Part shown: piece by piece, positions 58,727 to 64,000 of the stretch
Position numbering within the stretch: the first letter of the stretch is position 1
Layout: the number at the start of each line of letters is the position of its first letter
Source of the DNA: Rhabditoides inermis
Taxonomy: Eukaryota > Nematoda > Chromadorea > Rhabditida > Rhabditidae
Length of the DNA stretch: 64,000 nucleotides
Direction: 5' to 3'
Assembly: GCA_963966185.1 (NCBI GenBank)
Contig: CAWZYM010000250.1
Coordinates: 62,001 to 126,000 of the forward strand
Position numbers and translations under genes: made by a program
Notes under the pieces: model-generated
Told to the model about the DNA's origin: nothing
Database searches by the model: none
The model's input: the letters and a program-made list of their open reading frames with translations, nothing else

Positions 58727-60748
58727 TCTCTCCTTCCCATAGTTTACAAATCCTGCGTGCGCGGTCGCCCCCCTTTTCCCTCCGCCCGACAGTCACTCTC
58801 ACAATCGATTGTGGTCAGCTCAAACACACAAAGTGAGGGAGTGAGTGAGTGGTCAGAGTACCGTGAGAGATCGCAGTGATTCGAGAGTGCTCAGACACTC
58901 CCTTTATCACTGACGAGGTTTATCCGTCGCAGTCTGACCAACCTCCTTTTTCGTGTCGCCCCATTCATCGACGACTGTTTTTCGTGCTGTTATTTCATTT
59001 CGGTTTCTCAGATTCCACGCCGTGTTTTGTGAACTTCGAATAGCGTGAGATTTATGATTGAATCTGTGGACACTTAGCCGGTCTTGCTGTTCGAAATCCC
59101 ACTGTCTGTGCGCTCATTTTTTTTCGAGGCAGGCGCAAGGTGCGACGCGACCGAAAATTGTGAATCACACCCGCGCGCGTCTTTTGTGACGAATCTCAGA
59201 TTTGAAAAGTGCTGCATGTTGAGAAGTGATGATGACGGGAAACGGTTCAGGGAGTTGATCAGTTCACGGGCAATTGCTCTCCTACTAACCATCACGGCAA
59301 TCTCATCCGTCCTTGGACCAAATCTGCTGCGGCAGCCAAAGTGAACGAGACGACTGCGAATCGCTCGCTGTGTGTGGGACTCTCCTCTCAATCTTATGTA
59401 CTCGAGAGTACTCTCTGTCTCTAATCTTACTCTAAACGTCACTCACAAATGTATACATAGGAGTGTCGCTTTGGCATAAGTTGTATCCTCTAGAGTGCAA
59501 CTGCGAAAGTATCAATCGCGAGAGTAGCTCGCTTCATATGTGCATGTTTTATGCGGCTGGATCCGGCGATTGACCCTAAACGGCGCGGAACGCCGCAGAG
59601 ATAATAATAGGCGATATTATTGCCGCAGGTGAAAGAGAGAGAGTCGCAGTGGACGCGTATCGATCGATTCGCCTCTACTGCCCCTTATGGTCATGCCTGT
59701 CTCTCTCACCTGGCCCAGCTCTCTCGCCACTCTCTCGCACTCCTGCATTCCGGCGCGCTCTCGCCTCACCCCGTCTATGTACATAACACACACCTGAGAG
59801 TGGACGTTCCCTGCTCTATCTCTCTTTCACTCTAACTTCAGTACTCAACTGCTCGTTTCCATTTCATCTGTACTCGAAAGGAACGTATCAACGTCGTGTC
59901 ATTGCCATATATAAGCCGTTTTCTCTCCATGGTTACGTTATCCACAATGGTGAAATATCTAAATGTGTTATTCACCTAATTAGGGCCCTGATGTCTTGCT
60001 GCACTTTTCCATTTCGTGTTTTTGTAACGTCTCTCTCGCCCACTCACCGTCTTGATTAATGCGAGGTGAGGCGATCGCATTTCAGGTTTCTCCTCACCTC
60101 GCATTTTGGCTAATTCATTCCGCGCACCCCCCCTGCCACCTCGTTTGTTGTTGTTCTTCTGCAGGTGATTCACGCGTGATTGCCATTTTGTTCTGTCCTG
60201 ACCTTCATCCTGGGAACGTTCTGTGTGTCTACTTTCACAATGGGCTTCACTCACTTCCAACTCTCTACTCCGTGCTGACACCATTTTTCAGCGTGTTATA
60301 GGAGCAACCCGCAATTATCATAATTCACTCAGTGTTGCGTGACAGCATTTAACCACCACGAAATTCCATTCCTCGTTTTTTTTGCACAGCAATGTTTGAT
60401 GGCGAACGGTTTCGCATTGATTGCCACTGATATAATCGCCCCGTTATGCATTGTCTTTTTGCCGAGCCGTCATTCTTTTCGGGCCCGCTCTCCGATTGCG
60501 ATAAGAGATAGTGGTTTCAGTAGTTGGCAAAACATCATGTCTCCCTAGCTCACCTCATGTTGGCGAATCGCGACGTTGTTGTTCTCATTTAAATTTGTGA
60601 ACTACTCGCTCTGCTTTGTCAATTTCTCATTGTTTCACTGTGTACGATTTGCATTTATTCATTCCCATTTCATGTCCACATTTCACATTTCTGTATTTCA
60701 TGTCAGGCTTCAGGCTTCTTGTCTATGCCTCGCTGAGTGGGCGCCGAC
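56816..60748. other. Non-coding interval before the KIND-like gene
   Basis: 3.9 kb with (TA)n near 57091-57102, CT tracts at 58112-58162 and 58672-58723, and GC-richer patches at 57370-57460 and 58.7-59.8 kb that may hold 5'UTR exons or promoters of the next gene. A weak minus-strand exon candidate (57249-57174) is discussed in the findings. No convincing multi-exon gene was assembled. Confidence 0.5.
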
Positions 60749-61676
60749 ATGAGTCAAGAAGTGCGAGTGAGCGTCGCAGAGGTGAGTCATACTGTCTCTC
60801 ATTCTGTATAATATACGCTGTCACTCCTCGTTGCAATGTCTATGACGTCACTTCCAAGATGAGACCCAAGGCCTAAGGGTACCACAAAGGTCTCGTTGTA
60901 GGTGTGCGAGGTGCGCGGTGCGGGTCTGTCCGCCCCGGAGCTGTTGTCGATGGCGGCCCTCTCGGCTGATCGACTCCCGCCCTGTCCGAGGGGACACGCA
61001 TTCGACACGGAGCACGTCTACCTCACCGAGAGTGGACACGTCCAGGTACGCTTCCCAGCATTCTTGTTGTTTTTCGTATTCTCATTCCACGTATTCATCT
61101 TCACTCTGTGGCATGGTGTGAATCGACCGAGTTGAGGAAGAAATACACATGTGAAGATACCAACGTCTAGGATGTACTTTTTTCATTTCTCACATTGTCT
61201 CTGACATACGTCATATGCATATTTTTCTTATTCTGAGAATGACCATAAGAAATGTGTTTCATACTAGAAGCATTGCTGTGTTCTACATCATAACGTGCAG
61301 ACAAGAAAGATTAGAAGCACATGCGATAGCGTGGTTTCAGATCGAGGTAGTGTCGGCCAAGTCTCTGGCGGACGCGTTCCTGCCTCCCGAGTGGGCGACC
61401 GGCGGGCAGGCCAGCGACACTGCCGCAGCCGTGTACTGCATGGGAGCCGGTCAGTCATCTCTTTGCATTGCAATGCGTGTCCTGTCGATGACAGTCTGCG
61501 ACTGCCGACTCCCCTAGTAGATTTCTGACAAGATTCAAATGTACATGTGAACCGTCTCATCTGGGATTTTCTGATTTCAAGTCAAATGGTCTCTTGGAGG
61601 CATGACTGGTTGAGAGAGAGAGAGAGAGAGAAAAAGAGAGAGAGAGAGTGAGTGAGTGAGAGGAAGACGGAGAGAA

Positions 61677-61750
<74 letters not shown>

Positions 61751-63050
61751 GCTTTCAGTGATGCGCGCGGCGGGCGCGGAGGAGGCAGCCGACGCCGACC
61801 TATTCTCCCTTGTCAACGTACTCTGCGTCAGCATGATCGGCACCCGCCCCACACCCATGCGAATGGGTGCGTTTCTTTTTTTTTCTTTTTTTTGTTGAAT
61901 AAGAGACGAGAATGAGAGATATAGTAGGCTCGCAAATGAGTTTCAATCTTTTCATGAGAGACATTAGGGTAGTTAAAGAAAGATCAGAGTCCTCTCAATG
62001 AGGTTTTCAAATTGACAAAACTTTGCGTGACTGGTGCCCGCGAACTGATTCTTGCCAAGCGAGAGAGTTACCACTACGCTAGCTAGGTGTGGTGTCAGTT
62101 TTGCGAATAGGACCTGTGAACGTGAGAAGAAATGTTCACAAGTCCAATAGTTTAGGCTACTGTAAAACTATTGAACAACATAATGTTTTTGACGAGAAAT
62201 GTTGAGCAGAGCGCGAACGGAATATAGAAAGAGAGAGAGAGAGAGATGTGTATGTGTGTGGTGTGCAGGTCAGATGGCTCGCAACCAGCTCAAGGGCCGC
62301 GACCCGTCCTCTCTCATCCAGGAGATCTACTTCGAGATCATGGGCGACGAGGAGGAGAACCAGGCACGCTTTTCATACTTACCATTTCATCTGTTTCTGT
62401 CTTTCACGCCCTGGGTTCTTGAGCAACAAAAAAGTCTCATCAAAACTCTTCACTTTATTCGATACTTCTTTCTTTTTCACATTTGTCTTTCCACTCTCAC
62501 ACGTTGCGTATTGTATCACTTTATGCAACGTTATAATATTTACGAAATGTTCGTTATGATATTTCCTCGACACAATGAGTATTTGTGAGCAAGCGTCTCT
62601 GGGCCTAGGAAGGCATAGTGAGCTGTGAAGAGAACTGTTCCTGTTGCAGCTTCCATCGGACGACGACTTCGACGAGGCGGCGGAGCTGGCGGCGGCCGGC
62701 ATCGTCGGCATAGACGTGCGCACCCCGCCCGCACCCATACAGCCAGCACAACACAGCCCCGCTCCAAAGATCATCGTGCAGGTACGCACACGTTCCATTT
62801 ATTTTACTATGTGTCAAAGAAGTGGTGTGTGTGACGTGGGAATGCGGAATTCTGAACAGTTTCTGGCTCTCATCCACGACATTAAACCCTTTGTTGTTGC
62901 AGAACGACGATTCGGGGGAAGAGCTGCCGTCGGTGTACTCGGGTGGAAAGGCACCGCCGCCCATCCCACCCTCCAGGGCCAGCCATGTCAAGCGAGCGGT
63001 AGAGGTGGACAGTGCCAGTGACATCGCAGAGGACAGCAGCGAGGTCGGTC

Positions 63051-63090
<40 letters not shown>

Positions 63091-63586
63091 ATGCATGTTT
63101 TGAATGTGTGGAAGTATGTCCCATATCAGGATGAGTACGAGTCTTCGGACAGCGACCGCACGCCGTCCCCTCCCCCTGTCCGCCCTCCCGTGGTGCAGGC
63201 TAAGAAGGAGGAGCCGAAGCCCGACCCTCCCCAAGTGATCGAACCGCCCAAGTCCGCGCTTGCCGTCGTCATTCTGGAGACCGCGAAGACACCCGAGCCG
63301 CCCAAGAACGCGCCACCTGTCACACCCGAGGTGAGCCTCTATGACTCACAAACTACTCATGGCTATGTCCTACGGAAAATCGGTCACCATAGCTATGCGG
63401 GTTTGCGCCAGTTCCATGGTTCATGGCTTTATCCAAAGAGAAGTGTGTCGGAATGTGTTGGTTGAGGTGCCGCACTCAGCGCCTCCTCAGCCGGTTCCGA
63501 ACGGGCGGGTGAGCAGCAATCCATTCGACGACGATGAGGAGATGCACCACGGGGGCACGCTCAGTGGCAGGGATCCGTTCGAGCAG
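60749..63586 (+). CDS. KIND-domain-like protein, N-terminal part
   Basis: Exons: 60749-60781, 60902-61045, 61341-61449, 61759-61866, 62269-62363, 62650-62781, 62903-63043, 63130-63330, 63467-63586 (361 residues); it continues off the right edge. Residues about 1-150 resemble a KIND domain (kinase C-lobe-like, non-catalytic): VSVAEVCEVRGAGLSAPELL at the start, VYLTESGHVQ, then FLPPEWATGGQ, AAAVYCMGAVMRAAG and LFSLVNVLCVSMIGTRPTPM. This parallels the order seen in PTPN13/FRMPD2-type KIND domains (promoter-like SLAEVLxVRG, APE-like PPE, YSLGMTL). After it come acidic and proline-rich linkers (PPPIPPSRA, RTPSPPPVRPPVVQ) and SSNPFDDDEE with an NPF and RDPFEQ with a DPF, motifs that can bind EH domains and AP2. 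Intron 62364-62649 appears to use a GC donor. The family assignment is moderate. Confidence 0.65.
61611..61748 (+). repeat. (GA)n tract in KIND-like gene intron
   Basis: About 138 bp of GA repeats with AAAG and GTGA interruptions, ending ten bases before the acceptor at 61758. Confidence 0.95.
61920..62087 (-). mobile_element. SINE-like tRNA-derived element, copy 3
   Basis: Read on the minus strand it starts CTAGCTAGCGTAGTGGTAAC. TAGCGTAGTGG is an exact RNA polymerase III A-box match. It continues CTCTCGCTTGGCAAGAAT and ends CCCTAATGTCTCTCATGAAA then GAGCCTACTATA. It shares head, middle and tail with copy 1. Confidence 0.78.
63049..63088 (+). repeat. (CT)n tract in KIND-like gene intron
   Basis: About 20 CT units make up nearly half of the 86-bp intron 63044-63129. 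Confidence 0.95.
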
Positions 63587-63636
63587 GTGGGAAGAGCGAA
63601 TGCAAACCTAACATTCATATCGTTCATTTTAAAGTA

Positions 63637-63826
63637 GCGGTCAGTCTCTTCAAACTACTTCATATTACCTTCAAACTACTCCCGATATGCCTTGCGATTT
63701 GCCTTGCGATTTGCCCTCGGATTACTTCAAACGACTTCAAACGACTTCGTATTACTTGCGATAGCCTTCAAACGCCTTCGAATTACTTCGAATTACTTCT
63801 GATATGTGTTTGAAGAGACTGACCGC
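63637..63826. mobile_element. MITE-like element with 19-bp terminal inverted repeats
   Basis: GCGGTCAGTCTCTTCAAAC (63637-63655) is exactly mirrored at 63808-63826. The 152-bp core is built of short related units such as CTTCAAACGACTTC and CTTCGAATTACTTC. TTAAAG occurs directly on both flanks (63629-63634, 63830-63835) and may be a target-site duplication, although it is a few bases outside the repeats. No transposase. Confidence 0.75.
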
Positions 63827-64000
63827 ACCTTAAAGATACAGGGGCCTATTCGATTTCCCCTGCCCGCTCATCGGTCATTTGCCGACGGCACGTGCGAGAG
63901 AATGCAAGAGAGCACGCGAAAAGAAGAGAGCGCAGAGTGGAGGGAATTGGAAAATACGCGTTCAGAGCTATCTGCTGATCGTTTCTGATCACTGCATGCA

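Overview
The window looks like nuclear DNA from a free-living rhabditid-type nematode, probably not Caenorhabditis itself. Genes are split into many small, GC-rich exons by mostly short AT-rich introns ending in TTTCAG/TTGCAG-type acceptors. Several start codons sit directly behind an acceptor, as expected for spliced-leader trans-splicing. There is a chemoreceptor of the nematode serpentine class, and the conserved genes resemble C. elegans dnj-1, hars-1, rbm-22 and hlh-30. All gene models below were assembled by hand: exon phases were checked and every listed model stays in frame.

Left part (1-12.2 kb). A DNAJB12/14-like co-chaperone gene (minus strand, its 3' part off the window) is divergent from a histidyl-tRNA synthetase gene (plus). 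The latter has a second, phase-compatible first exon encoding a mitochondrial-type presequence. The splicing factor RBM22 follows on the same strand. About 2.4 kb further on is a two-exon gene for a 58-residue secreted peptide.

Middle (15.1-38.6 kb). One 23.5-kb gene encodes an MiT/TFE-family bHLH-zipper factor (hlh-30/TFEB/MITF type). Besides the distal start it has four further in-frame candidate first exons scattered through its introns, which recalls mammalian MITF. Three of them carry short acidic-hydrophobic stretches (DLF/FDDY type). Its large introns hold CT/GA microsatellites, G-tracts, one SINE copy and several CACGTG E-boxes.

Right part (39.5-64 kb). First comes a secreted cysteine-rich (lustrin-like) protein on the plus strand, then an orphan minus-strand exon encoding only the P-loop of a Ras/Rap-like GTPase. 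Next is a 20-exon minus-strand gene for a protein of about 2,916 residues. Its 7.16-kb central exon holds about 58 tandem 34-residue repeats plus 7 related 32-residue repeats, nearly all with two Thr-Pro-x-Lys motifs. Upstream of it on the same strand is a complete sre-class chemoreceptor gene. Then come a small predicted two-transmembrane protein (plus) and, after about 4 kb of non-coding sequence, the 5' part of a KIND-domain-like protein gene (plus) that runs off the right edge.

Mobile and repeat content includes a perfect 103-bp inverted repeat in a dnj-1 intron, three copies of a tRNA-derived SINE-like element, a small MITE-like element near the right edge, many (CT)n/(GA)n tracts in introns, and G-runs of 13 or more. 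I saw no rRNA, genuine tRNA, CRISPR or bacterial features.
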